This document shows, one piece after another, positions 47,461-60,457 of a stretch of 64,000 bases of DNA (positions are counted from its first letter, which is position 1; every line of letters starts with the position of its first letter). The stretch is from Thuidium tamariscinum (lineage: Eukaryota; Streptophyta; Bryopsida; Hypnales; Thuidiaceae), in the NCBI GenBank assembly GCA_947034885.2, contig OX344755.2, positions 9,116,501 through 9,180,500 on the forward strand. The letters are read 5' to 3'. Position numbers and translations under genes: made by a program. The notes beneath the pieces are model-generated. The model was not told where the DNA came from and searched no databases. It saw only the letters and a program-made list of their open reading frames with translations.

Positions 47461-47790
47461 GACAACGAAAAGGAATTTCAAAAACCATCATTTTTATTTA
47501 TTTATTTTCTCGCACATTAAATTTTTGTCTATATAGAAAGCTTAGATTCATTTTATTTGGACAAGTGATGTAAAAGTTATGGACAATCTTCTTTATTGGG
47601 CATTGTAAGCACGTTTTTGGAAGAAAAAAAACTTGTACGAGTCATTCATAAATGCAATTTTTTAGATTTTTTTCAAGAAATGAAATTATACATAGTTTAT
47701 TTTCTTTGATAGAAGAATCTCACCAATTTGATATTAATAAGCTCTTATTCCATGTTAAATATGTTAAATAATTTAGATTTTCCTATCATA
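47461..47790 (+). repeat. Family B interspersed repeat, copy E (partial)
   Basis: Resembles the left part of copies A and B (GCTTAGATTCATTTTATTTG, AAAGTTATGGACAATCTT, and CATTCATAAATGCAATTTTT). It ends at the gypsy element. Confidence 0.5.
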
Positions 47791-47844
47791 CCAAATCTAT
47801 TAGTTCTAATTAGCTATTTTTTTGAAAATCACAATTGTTACACC

Positions 47845-50800
47845 ATGGTTGAGTCTTTAGATAGAATTGTAGTTGCGTTAGACAATTTGTAAGCCATGAT
47901 GGTACAATTACACAATGCTCAATTTGAAAATTTTCGGCCTCAAGTTTCAGAGGACGTCTTGAACAAACTTTAACATCAATTGGAAGAAGTGAAATTAGCA
48001 AGTATAAAAGGGGAGATTCATCAATCAACTACAAAAGAACCCAAAATTAGTATGCCTGACAAATTTGAGGGAACAGAAGTAAAATTCTGTGAATTCATTC
48101 AACAAGTAAGATTATACTTATGTTTACATCCATTTAGCTACACTAATGACTTTGCAAAAGTGGGCTTTGTTGGGACCTCGTAACCGGCATTGCATTGTCA
48201 TGGTTTACACCATTATTGGAGAGAGATTCCAAAACACTTGACATTTTTGAGGTGTTTATGACTTAATTATCTTTTATGTTTGGAGAAAGTGATAGAAAAA
48301 GGGTGGCAAAGACACAAATAAGAAACCTTTGACAAAGATCTTGCCTTACTTCTGTATATGCAACAGAAGTTCAACAACTTGTTTGCGATCTAAATTGGAA
48401 TGAAAAAAGTCTCATTAGTCAATTTCTTATTGGTCTCAAAGATGATGTAAAAGATTTGCTTCTCACTGTACCAAACGTTAATACACTAGGTGAATTCATT
48501 GCACAAGCCATTGTATGTGATTATTTGAAAGACGTCAAGAAAAGCGATCCGGATGAAATAGCACACCTCAATTTGTTGAGCCAACAACATTTAGTACTAC
48601 CTCTAATTTTGTACCAAATCAAGATGATCCTATACAAATTGATTTCACCCAATTCAAACCTTAAACACAAGAAGAAAAATATAGAAGACAATCAAAGGGA
48701 CTTTGTTTATATTGTAGTAAACCAAATCATATTGTTCAAAATTATCCTAATAAAGGGAGGTTCAAAACTAAAGGTGCAACACCAATTAATAAAGATCCAT
48801 TGTTAGAAAACAAAAGCATCTAGCTACACTAGAGTCTATGCAGCTGGATAATAACAAGTTATTATTAAAATCAAATCTCTTTTTATATCCTAATCCTACA
48901 CCTTGTTTTTTTAGTTCCTATATAAATAAAATACAACATGGAAACATAAAGGTGGAAGCACTACTTGATACTAGAGCTTTTGTATGCTTCATTGATAAAA
49001 GCTTTGTTGAATGACAAAATTTAACTCTTATAGTGAAGATGGTTCAAATACAAGTAGAAGCCATCGATGGATGACCTCTTGCATCAGGATATGTTGTCAA
49101 AGAAATACAATCGGTGCTAGTAAATCTCAAAGACCAATCATCAAATATTGTCTTTGAACAATGTCACCCAATCACCTTCAAATACTATATTTTATTGACT
49201 ACCATGGTTCATAGTACACAATCCAGATATTGATTGATGTTCACAAAGAATCTCTTTAAGAGCCAAAAGTTGCAAAAAAGTACAACATATGTTTTTAGGA
49301 ACAAGAGCCTTTATATGGGCTACAAAAAAAAATAGAGCATTTGCAATTAATACTATACTTGGAAGTGTTTCAATGGACAATATTAATATAAAACTTCCTT
49401 TTCAATACAATGAATTTAAAGATGTTTTTGAAAGAAAAAAATTGCGGACATATTACTTGAGCATAGGCCTTATGATTGTACAATTGTACAAGATGAAGTA
49501 CAACCACCATTTGGTCCAATTTATAATTTGTCACAAACTAAACTAGCAGAGTTATGAGCATAGTCAGCATATATTGATGAAAATTTATCTAAAAATTTCA
49601 TTAGCCATTCTAAATCATCTATTAGAGCACCAATATTATTTGTTAAGAAGAAAGATGCCCCACCCCTTACGTATGTGCATTGACTATCAAGGACTGAATA
49701 AAATAACAATAAAAAATTGCTATTCATTGCCTTTGATACTAGGATTGTTGGAACAACTTGTACAAGCAAAAATTTACCTTAAAATTGATCTAAGAAGTGC
49801 TTATAGTTTAGTTAGAATCAAAGAAGGAGATCAATGGAAGACAATATTTCAAATAAGGTATGGTCATTTTGAATACAATGTAATGCCTTTTGGACTTACA
49901 AATGCCCTTGCAATTTTCCAGCATATGATGAACGATATATTTAGAGAATATTTGGATGACTTTATTGTCATTCATTTAGATAATATTTTGATTTTTCTGA
50001 AAATGAAGAAGAACATGAATGCCATGTATCTATGGTATTAGAAAAATTACGAGAATGTGGCTTATATGAAAAATTAGTGTATTTTCCACCAATCTTCAAT
50101 TAAATTTTTGAATTATATTATTTCAAGCAAGAAAATTTCTATGCTTCCTAAGAAGATTCAAACCATCACTATACGGAACCAACCGTTATCAATTAAAGAT
50201 ATGCAATGTTTTTTAGGCTTTGCAAATTTCAATAGGATTTTTATCAAGGACTTTTCCAAATTATGACTCCATTAACAATAATCTCAAGGAAGGATAAATT
50301 TTTTTGGGATGATAAAGCCAAACTGCATTAAAAAAATTAAAAGACTTATTTATTTTTGCCCCTGTGCTTATACACCTAGATCCATCAAAGCCATTTTTCC
50401 TTGAAGCTTATGCCTTTGATTTTACTCTAGGATCAGTATTATTACAATTTGGAGAAGATAATAAGCTTCATCTAGTATTTTTTTTTTCTAAAAGATTTTT
50501 AGTTGCAGAAATAAACTATGAGATAGATGACAAAGAACTTTTAACAATTATTAATGCTTTAGAAGACTAGTGCCATTTACTAAAAGGGGCTCAAAATACA
50601 ATTATAATATATATAAACCATAAAAATCTAGAATATTTTGTGAGTGCTCAAGTTTTAAACTAATGTCAAGCAAGATGGAATATGTCATTATCACGTTTTA
50701 ACTTCATCATCACATATCGACTTGGAAAACAATAGGATTTATTAGATGTTTTATCTAGGAGGTCTTATTTTGCACCCAAACAAGGGAAAACTGCATATGA

Positions 50801-52490
50801 TCAACAATGGACAATTCTCTTAAAACAAATATAATGGATTCATCATTTTTTAATCAAGTTTGTGTACTATTTGCTATGGATCATTAGTTCTAAACATCAA
50901 GTAACACCCTAGTAATAGTGAAGAGAAATTTCAGATTATAAATTACCTACTTTACTTTGAGGGACATTTACATATTCCAAAAGGATAAGTACAACTTCAT
51001 GTTCTTCAAAGACGTCAGGATTTTCCAACAGCTGGACATTTTGGGTTTAGTAAAACACTACAACTAATTTCTCAAGATTTATGGTGGCATAAAATGTGGA
51101 AAACCATCAATGAATTTGTCTTGTCTTGTGACACATGTTCAAGATTAAAAAAATCCTCGCCATCAACTTTACGAGCTTTTACAACCGCACTGCCTATTTT
51201 CAAACACCCTTGGTCTTCTATATCTATGGATTTCATAATAGATTTATCATCCTCATGTTTTTTTATACCATATTTATTGTTGCTAACCGATTGACAAAGA
51301 TGATACACTTTGCTACTTATAAAAAGACAATCACTGGTGCACAAACAACACAACTTCTTTTTTATAATGTTTATTGTTGCCATGGATTATTTGATGATAT
51401 CATTTCAAACCAAAGATCACAATTTGTCTCTAAGTTTTGAAAATCCCTTTTCAAATCTTAAAAGTGGATATCAAACTTTCTTTTTCATTCCACCCTCAAA
51501 CCGATGGTCAAGCAAAGTGAGTCAACCAAATACTTGAGCAATACCTTCAGCGCACTATAAATTACCAACAAGATAATTGATCATCTTATTTAATCCTTGA
51601 GTGTCCAAGCACCTCAAATATGGCCTCCATTTCAAAAAAAATCCATGTTTGATCATTATAATCTTTTCAATATAGTACAGTCAAAGGACATGTCCTTTTC
51701 TCCACACTCCAAGACTTGTTTCTACTACGAATCAGTACGGTCAAAGCATGTGAATCTCAATTTAGGAGACAATTTGACTAAAATGAGTTAAAAAAAAAGG
51801 TCTCAAATTCAACGATTTTGTTCTAGGTGCTTAGGGTTTAGCACTTGCAAAGTTTGTATATAATAGCACCTTCTACAATTCAACCCAACAAACTCCTTTC
51901 TACTCCAACTATAGTCAACATCCAAAATTTGATCTATAAAATTTTTCTAAGGATGACAATCCTATAGTAGAAGATTTTGCAATCCAATTATTGCAAAGCC
52001 AAACAACTATGAAACTTCAATTACAAAAAGCTCAAGATGATTATAAAGCATCGACAGACAAATATAAAAAAGAACAACATGTGTTTCAAGTTGGCAACAA
52101 AGTATGGCTTCTTCGACACAACATTAAGACAATGCAACCATGCAAAAAATTGGACTATAGAAGGTTAGGACCATTTCCTATTCAAAAGCAATTAACCTAG
52201 TTGTTATCAATTAGATTTACCTACATCTATAAAGTTGCATCCTCTTCTCCATGTCTCCTGTTTAGAACCATATAAGCATTCAAGCATATTTAGAAGGATA
52301 CAACCACTATTGCCCCCCTTTGAAATTGACAACCATGAAGAATATGAAGTACACATTGTGCTTGATGTGTGCCAAAGGTGGGGTCCTTTGAAATATTTTA
52401 TACGCTATCATGGTTATGGCATAGAGGACCAAACTTGGGAACCAACAACAAATTTATTTAATGCATTCCAAAAAATAAAAGAGTTTCATT
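47845..52490 (+). mobile_element. Broken Ty3/gypsy chromovirus, internal region
   Basis: Fossil. Parts in order: gag-like region (~47845-48800), protease region (~48950-49050) and reverse transcriptase (~49380-50100, with [15 protein letters not shown]). Next come RNase H (~50340-50780), integrase (~50950-52200) and a C-terminal chromodomain (~52310-52490, with IRYHGYGIEDQTWEP). This order with a chromodomain places it among plant chromoviruses. It has well over ten breaks and is not functional. No 5' LTR was found; the left edge abuts a family B fragment. AT-rich decay suggests considerable age. Confidence 0.88.
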
Positions 52491-52562
52491 GACAATATCC
52501 ATACAAACCTAAGCCCTTATATTTATGCTCCTCGTTAGTCTCGTCACTAAAAAGGGAGGTGA

Positions 52563-52814
52563 TGTCATGCCTACAACCTTTCAAGTTTAAGAGTTTTATG
52601 ACTTGTATCTTGTACAACTGTCATAATAATAAGCTTACCTACATGAAACAAGTCAAACAACTATATTAGAATCCAAGATTGAAGATTTCTTCAATCTTGC
52701 CAACACACATTGAACTCTTACACTACTCATCTATTAATTCAATCTTTTTTTCCTCTTCTATATATCTTGATTGTTGAATATTCTTATACTTGTTATTTAT
52801 GTTCATATGTAACA
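52563..52814 (+). mobile_element. 3' LTR of the Ty3/gypsy element
   Basis: Fossil. A purine-rich tract (AAAAAGGGAGGTGA) directly precedes TGTCATGCC, and the LTR ends ATATGTAACA: TG...CA, about 252 bp. The first ~190 bp match the fragment at 38177. Confidence 0.75.
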
Positions 52815-53117
52815 GATTGCAAAGTGTTGTCATTCCCCCATTAAATCCCCAAAGAGCACTTTGACACAAAACTTGAGAGAAATTAAGGTATAAATTATTA
52901 AACCTTCACAACATATTTGAATTAAATTAGAAATATTTGAACTTGAAATCATTAATAAATTTAAATAGATTAAGTACTTATACTACCATATTGGAATTAT
53001 TGAAACAATATCTTTGATTTAGAACATTGACTCAACATTACTTGTGACATTGTTGAAACAACCTTATGTGACTAGTTTGTATTTGTCATGTTGTTTCAAT
53101 AATGGTGAAATATTCAT

Positions 53118-53690
53118 TCAAATGTAGAAAATTGTGCTCAAAGTTGAATTTAGACCTCATTTGGGCATAGTATAATATCTTTAAGAAAAAAATAAACTAG
53201 AGAAAGTTGGAGAACCAAGCTAAGTTTTATCTTCAAAAATTCATTTGAGATTTTGAAGTCCCATCTAAGAGTTATAGACACATTTCAAAGAATGGATGGA
53301 GGGGACATTCTTTTGACATTTTCAAACACCTTCTCTGAAATTTGTCCATAACTTTTAGAAAGAGTCTTGAAATCTCAAACAGATTTATGGAGATGAAATT
53401 TAGCTTGATTTCCCCAAAAAAATTTGTTTAAAGTTCTTTAAAAAAAATTTACTATACGTAAATGAAGTTTGAAATTTGACTTTCACCACAATTATCTTGT
53501 TGCCTTACCTACTACTACCTTACTTGTATAAAAAACTTCTCTTCTCACCCTCAATTATACACAAATGATTAAATGGCACCAATTTCAATGTGACACATAA
53601 TTATGTGGTACAAAAGCCACTTCATTAGTTTAGCTTTCCAATTGAAATTTTGTGTTTCATTGTTTGGCATTGTCCCTAGTTGCCTTGCTA
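53118..53690 (-). repeat. Hairpin repeat, copy 2
   Basis: Reverse complement of 26813-27462 (AGACCTCATTTGGGCATA at one end, GGCATTGTCCCTAGTTGCCT at the other). The middle also folds on itself. Confidence 0.65.
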
Positions 53691-54100
53691 CCTTGGTTTA
53701 TTGTAGTCTTATAAGTTTGTGAATTGAGGTTCACCTCATTTGACCACACAATTTTGACATTATTTGTGGACTTCGCACTCCTCTTGAAATAGCTTTGGAT
53801 GTCACTCTAGAGTGGCCTTTCATTGGCCCAAAATTTTCTCTGTAATGTCTTTAGAAAATTCTATAGTCCCTCAATGAAAGACTTTCCACCATCAAGTTAA
53901 ATGATACCTACACATTTAAAGAACTCTCTCAAAAAGTTGAATGAAATCATGAAAATCATCCAATTATCAATGACAGAGATCAAGACTTGTTTGACCATTC
54001 ATCTATCATCTTCAAAGTGATTGCATCAATCTTTCAATGTCAGTCGGTAACATGTAGATGATGTAGTTGATTTTGCAACAAATCTTGTAATTGCACACAA
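53691..54100. other. Intergenic DNA
   Basis: No gene, RNA or recognisable mobile element end is visible in this stretch. Confidence 0.4.
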
Positions 54101-55150
54101 ATGGCGAGTTTCATTAAAATGGTGAAATTCCATTAATTTGACACTTTTTAGGGTGATTGCAAGAAAGGGCTGTCCTTTTTGGCGTCACAATGGAAGTGAC
54201 ATTTGTGCCATTGGTTATAAAATTTGGGGAATTAATCCAATGTACTTGAAATTTTTATTGAAGATGGCCAACTTGATAGTAAATAAATTCCTTATTTTTC
54301 AAAAATTTCCAAAAAACGTTTTCTAATTAAATTTTAATTTACTTAATTTGTCACACTTTGCAATTTAGGGATTTTTAGTATTGTGGAGTATTCAAAATTA
54401 ATGATGTAGACTTGAAATTTTTATGGTATATTTATACACTAAAGATTTATGAGTTGACCAAATATATTTTTTTTAAACATTATTTTATGTCCTCTACATT
54501 AATGCAAACAGGGGCCCCTTGCGCATACAATTCTGAACATCAAAAATGGTTTCAAAATAATTCTTTTGGTGAAATCTCACCATCATCAATCCTTCCCAAA
54601 TTGACAATTTTTAGTTTTTCTTAAAATTTCTTTTCCTATTTTTTACAAATTAAAATGTGAAAGTACTAATTTTCATGAGATTTTGCACTTTTCTAGTTCT
54701 CCTAGTTAGAGAATTTTCTTGAACTTTTCCTTCATAGGGTACCTTCTTCTTAAAGGTATATTCATGAAAATTATTTTTCACATTTTAAAAAAATTGTTTT
54801 TCTAATTAAATAGTACTCCTGAAAAAATTATGAGTACTATTCAAAATGAGACAAAAAATAGGAGGCCTTTCTTGCAATCACCCTTTACAATTCAGATTGT
54901 GTTGTTTGAAATCTAAACTAGCCATAGATTCTTGAAATCTATATGTGTTGTAAATGTCTCAAATCTATTCCAGTTAAGATGTTTTAGACCGCACAATCTC
55001 AAATCTAAATATGTCAAAGATCTCATAACTCTATATGTATTTTAGATGTTTGAGAATCTACACCTATCCTAGATCTTAGCTTTTAGTTCAAACTACACGA
55101 TCTAAAAAATGACATATGGAATATTGTCATTTTACATTAGAGAAAATTTA
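54101..55150. mobile_element. ATGG-family element, copy 3, interrupted
   Basis: The left end ATGGCGAGTTTCATTAAAAT and the parts flanking the insertion match 56905-57189: AATTTGACACTTTT before it, CAATTCAGATTGTGTTGTTTG after it, then repeated GAAATCTATATGTGTTG segments. The right end near 55150 is approximate. It is interrupted by foldback copy 12. Confidence 0.65.
54151..54883 (+). mobile_element. Foldback-family element, copy 12
   Basis: Termini GGGTGATTGCAAGAAAGG and CCTTTCTTGCAATCACCC with perfect duplications TTTA (54147-54150 and 54884-54887). Length is 733 bp, co-linear with copies 7 and 8. The uninterrupted copy at 56905 shows the empty site. Confidence 0.92.
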
Positions 55151-55159
55151 GACTTTCTA

Positions 55160-56760
55160 CAAGGCCGTCTAACTTTGACAAGACAATCTATTTAAAGAGC
55201 CCAATTTCTATATAAAGAGCCCAATATTTGACAGAATACAGTATGCAATTCAGCTTGTGTGCATATCTTCATTGACAAGTAGGATATGTCAATTTTTTAC
55301 AGCTTTCGTCCAATCAAATTCAAGAGCTTGTATTTCAAGGCTCTAACGTTTGACTGCACTGTTGAGCGCATGACACTTGTGCATCACAACTATAGGGGAA
55401 AAATTCTTCCTCATACTAAATTAATGTAATCAGGGGTCGCCTCTGCTGCTCTGTCCAGAGTCCAGATTTTCTCTAATGATGAAGTTTGCCATACTGTAAG
55501 TCTCATGCCACTATGGCACTAGTAGAATCATGGTTTGTGCGAAGATCAGATTTCAGAATTTGCTGTCCCTTTGCTCGGCATTGGTCGTCACCCAGCTAGT
55601 GTGTTGTGGATAGTTGGCTGAAACTAACTTCGAAACTTTGTTTTGATTTTCTTAGCATTGTGAAGATCTTGCAGAGCTCTCCAATATTAATGAAGGGAAG
55701 GGAGACATACTGTCTGCATCAGCTAGTATTCTGCCAAAACAATTATGTGAACCTCACATATATAACTGCCAAATTGACTAGCTGATTGCATAAGAAATCA
55801 CACATACGAATGACGAACGAAACTGGCCGGCCATACATAGACAGAAGTAAAAATTGTCCAGAACCCACTAGAGCTTTGATGATTTGCTCTGGATCGGACC
55901 TCGATCGGAAGGACGTACCAACCTTGAGACTTAGGTAAAGCCAAATTCAACAAGAAGATCGAATGGGAACGAAAGTATGAGTTACAGTATAAAGATCGAC
56001 GAGTCCAACAGTTAAACCCAGAAATCTGAATCACATTATTGATCCATTCGGTAGGATGAAGAAGAACACCAGATCGATAACCACGTACAATGAGCACTGT
56101 AGTAAGAGATCGATCGTTTCACAAACGATTCTTCACAAGCCATGGAATTGAAGAAGCTGGACACGATCAAAGAGCCATGATCCCGGGCCATGATCTCAAC
56201 AAATTAAATGCAATGGCTGTGAGCAAGTGATTCGAGGTGAGAAGAATTCGGCGCCTAAAACCTGGAATCCACGTACGTATAAGCTGAAACCCGAAAGCCC
56301 CGCTTCAATTCTCTGAGTTTCGTCAAGTCACGATGTGAGCCTCTAGCTCAATCAACTCCCTCAGTCGATCAAATGACTCATGATTGTAAACGTGTTTTTA
56401 AAATGCATGATTCCATTAATTGCGTGATTCCAGTGTTTGAACAGTGCATCGCTATGGAACTTTCGGTAGGTCTCTACGACATATTTGAGGCATAAAGTGT
56501 TCATTGAATTGCTAAATATTAAGTGCTGTAGTTGCAATGCAAAATGATTGAAATCATGGAAGTTGGAAGTCTTGTGAAACAACTGTTGAAAAAGTTGTAA
56601 TCTTGAGCTTCCATCTTTACAACCGGGCCACATTCTACCGTAAGTTGTGTGAAGTTGAAATTGTTTGGAAAATGGAACAAACTGAATATGTTTTTAAAGA
56701 AAAATGAAAAATGTAAGTCAAAATTGACGTGTTTGGCGCGCCAGGTAACTTAGCTACGTC
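55160..56760. other. Second CpG-rich island, no gene recognised
   Basis: Balanced base composition with many CpG and GATCG motifs, unlike its flanks. Open frames such as minus 55798-56097 (99 codons) show no known domain. It may be unmethylated single-copy DNA or part of an unseen transcript. Confidence 0.4.
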
Positions 56761-56904
56761 ATTTTCATTCCTTTCTTTCTGGTCTATTGAGTTCCCGTGG
56801 ATCTCATTGTTGACATATATTATAACTAACCATTCTATGGATAGTGGAAATGAAGAATTTGTTCATATTAGACCCCACGTCTTGTCTCAAGGACAAGAAC
56901 CAAA

Positions 56905-57189
56905 TTGGCGAATTTCTTTAAAATGGCGGTATTTCATTAGTTTGACACTTTTGACAGTTCAGACCATGCAATCTGAAATCTAAAGCAGCCATAAATTTTT
57001 GAAATCTATATGTGTAGTAGATGTCTGAAATCTATATCAGTACAAGATGTTTCAGACTACATGGTCTGAAATCTAAATGTGTTATAAATTTTGGAAATCT
57101 ATACTCACCCTAGATGTCAGTTTTTAGTTTAGAATGTATGGTTTGAAAAATGGCATAAGGAATACCACCATTTTAACAAAATGTGCCAT
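56905..57189. mobile_element. ATGG-family MITE, copy 4
   Basis: Inverted ends TTGGCGAATTTCTTTAAAAT and (complement) ATGGCACATTTTGTTAAAAT. The flanks CAAA and CAAT agree at three of four bases. The interior repeats GAAATCTATATGTGTAGTAG-type segments. Length is 285 bp. Confidence 0.7.
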
Positions 57190-60005
57190 CAATGACATTA
57201 AGGCTACATACCTCTAAATTAGCAAGGAGACTCTATGCTAATTAGTATCTTCAAAAAACCGGCAAGAAACTCATGAATGTGTGTAAAAGTGGTCGCAAAT
57301 ATGTTTTGATGTATTAATTGTTCTGGAAAAAGGAAGAATATAGTTGTAAGCAAATTATGCACATGGTATATATCTTAAAGATAACTTCATTGGGTGGTAC
57401 AAAGTGGTGTCATTTACAAAAAGTGATGTTATTGTTGTTGTGATGGAATAGAGGAGGTTATTTAGGAAAAAAGGGATTGGTTGTTTTTAAACTGTATTTA
57501 TGTAGTTCAATGTCTATAAAGTATTTAATAATGATGTTATTGATGTTAAGTGTATACATTCTCATCGTTGATATGGAAAGTTTTAAAGTTTTTTTCAATG
57601 ATTGGATGGAAAAAATGTGAGTAATGCAACTAGTACCTAGAGTTAGGTTACTATGAGTGGTTTAGTGTTCCATTTAATGTTTAAATCTTTTAAATGAAGA
57701 ATGTCTATTTTTGTAATTTGGTTTGTATAGATGCATATGAAAATTGATCATTGGAGGATGCAAATTCTATAAATTAAATTGCATGTTGTAGATGAGGAGT
57801 GTTGGATTGGAGGTCATTGAATGGTATATTACATATGCACATAATGTTTGAAAAGTTTGGCATTGTAGTTACAATTAGGTGGATTCAAATAGAAACAAAG
57901 AGACTATTAATTAAGTTGGCCTATCTTCAAAAATTATGTATTCATGAGTGAAGCATCTTAGTCCTCAAGGTGAATTGGTAATGAATAGTTTTTGAATTTT
58001 TTGTAGTGCTTTGTTGTAACATTAGCATTAGTGGCATGCCATAAAATGGAGTTAAAAGATTAGAACTACTCTATTAGTTGTTAGTCTAATGGACATCACA
58101 AATTAGAGTTGCTATTGGGACCATGATCTTGAAGTTTTTCCAAGACCTTGCAACAATGGTAGATATTGCTAAAGGCACACCTAATATTCTTGATAAAGAA
58201 ATTTAGGCTACAATAATCTGGTTCTTTGAAGTTCTTAATGATTTACACAATAATGGAAAAATTTGTAGTACAAGTCAAGATTTGGTATAGAATATTAACA
58301 TCTTTTTATTATGCTCTTTTATATTCTCTTTATATTCTCTTATGCTCCCTTTATGTTCTTTGTATGTTGAAAAATCATTATTTAAGTTGATTCATAAAAA
58401 TGTTTTACAATGTAAAATAATTTCTACATCTATTACATTGAGTAGGCAATGCCATTGTCCTTAACCTAAACCCATTTCCACAATTTCATCCATTTGGATA
58501 GTCACATATTCATTCTTATGCATTTTCATTTAGAATTTGGTGAACCAAAAAAAATATTATGTTTTTTATGCAATAAAGGTGTTGTATCAATAGTGGTAAT
58601 TATGCTTACTTCCAGAGATGGGAGTTGATTTCTATTCTAGTTGGTTGGTATTTATGTTCACTTCCTAAAATAGGAGTTTTGACTTCTATTTTGGTTAATT
58701 GGGTTGTTTGACTCTAGGTTGTCATAATAATTTGAAAAAATTATTTTATATAATCTTGAGTTCTGAGTATAAACTTTACAACTTTGCATGAGAAATCAAC
58801 TATGTATTGAACTAATGATAGCCTCCTTGGTTGTATATTTGATGTTTGGCACCAAAATTCTCTCAAGAGTGAACTCGTACTAGAAATACACTAACTAAAA
58901 ACGAACAAACAAGGTTAAGTACGTCTTGGTTAGATTATTGTATTTCTTTGCCTTAATCATTATTTTCTTTGAGATCATATGACTTTTTGTTGGTATAATT
59001 CGTTATTTTCAACCATACTTTTAATATTAATTTTGTTAAACTGGTGATATTGCACAAACCTAAAATTGTGACACATATCTTCACCAAGGTCTAATTTCAA
59101 GCTACAAACTAGGACATGTATGCATTGGGGGTTTAGGCCCAAGCCACACCAAAGTAATAAAAATATCACCAATTCTATGCATGAAATTGACATTTCCTAC
59201 ATCTTCTCCTCGATATTGTTTTGGGCTCTAAGATCTAAATTGTGGAAATACCTTGTAGCTCTTAAATTGTTGAACTTAGTTGAGGCCAATTGCCTGAATT
59301 CTAAGACTCCACCTAATTCAGCAGAGGAATTTAGACAAACAAGAGTGAGGCATTGAATCAATATCATTTGCAACAATTGAATTATATACAAGAACCCCTC
59401 CAAGAACATCTCCTACACCCCTTTGAAATACTACAACCCCTTCAATTGAGGATTGAGATTTGTCACATTTAGAGGGGATGACTTCTTGTATCTTCAACAA
59501 TACAAATAACTAAAATATACTTATAGACAACCAATCACAAGTCCCGTAACTTGCAAAAGCAAAAAATAAGCTATCATTTATTTTGATGACTTGCTAATCC
59601 TAAAAGAAAATATAGCTTATAGAGAGATTAGTGACCCCTTCAAATATGATTAATTTGATGAGCCAAAGTGAAAGTAGAGGTTGACACATGCTAAAATTGA
59701 TTGATTATCATTCAAAAACTAAAGAGTTTGGGTATTTCCAGGGCTATAGGGATGCTCTAACTTAGTCTTTTATAAGTCAATAAACCTTTGTAAGCCAATA
59801 AGCCTCTATAATTAATTGTTGTTAGACTCGTCATGGACCTACTAAGTTAGAGAGGTTCTACTCAATAGTTGGAAAGGTTGTTCTACTAACAAACAATATT
59901 AGCTCCAATAATTTTTTATGTGAATTCCTTTTGTATTTGTTGATTGTCTTGCAATGGTGTTAGAAATATCTGTCACTTTTATCAAATTCCATGGTTCTGA
60001 ATTAT
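57190..60005. other. AT-rich intergenic DNA
   Basis: No gene or complete element is recognised. Around 58310-58370 lies a short TTATRTTCTCTT repeat. The stretch 59035-59075 is an inverted partial match to 60552-60590. Confidence 0.45.
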
Positions 60006-60009
60006 GTAC

Positions 60010-60224
60010 TAATTATTTATTTTGGTTTAGGACTCTGTACATGCTTGGTTTCTCAAGATGTACAATACTAAGTTCACTTAAATGGCAAGATATTGCTACA
60101 CGCATGTGATCAATCTAATTATTCATTTTGGTTTATAACTTTGCACATACTTGGTTTCTAAAGATGTACAATACTAACTTTGCTTAAATTGGCAAGATAT
60201 TGCTATACGTATGTGATCAATCTA
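60010..60224 (+). repeat. 106-bp tandem duplication
   Basis: GGTTTCTCAAGATGTACAAT (from 60047-60048) recurs as GGTTTCTAAAGATGTACAAT 106 bases later. The units also share GGCAAGATATTGCTA and ATGTGATCAATCTA. Confidence 0.85.
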
Positions 60225-60457
60225 CTTAGCCCAGTAACATTGTTGTGGTGTGATGTACAAAAGAGAATCCTTTTATGTAAGACAAAAGCGTAGATGTTCA
60301 CTTTTAAAATTTTGTGTGAAAAGGGAAGGTCTTGCGTAGTAGTTTGACCTCAAAAAAACACTCTTGGAGGTTTTTAAGCAAATGATTTCCATGATACCAA
60401 AAAGAATGATTTCTATGGTAAGTAACCCAACATTCATTTCAAGTTAAAATATTGATT

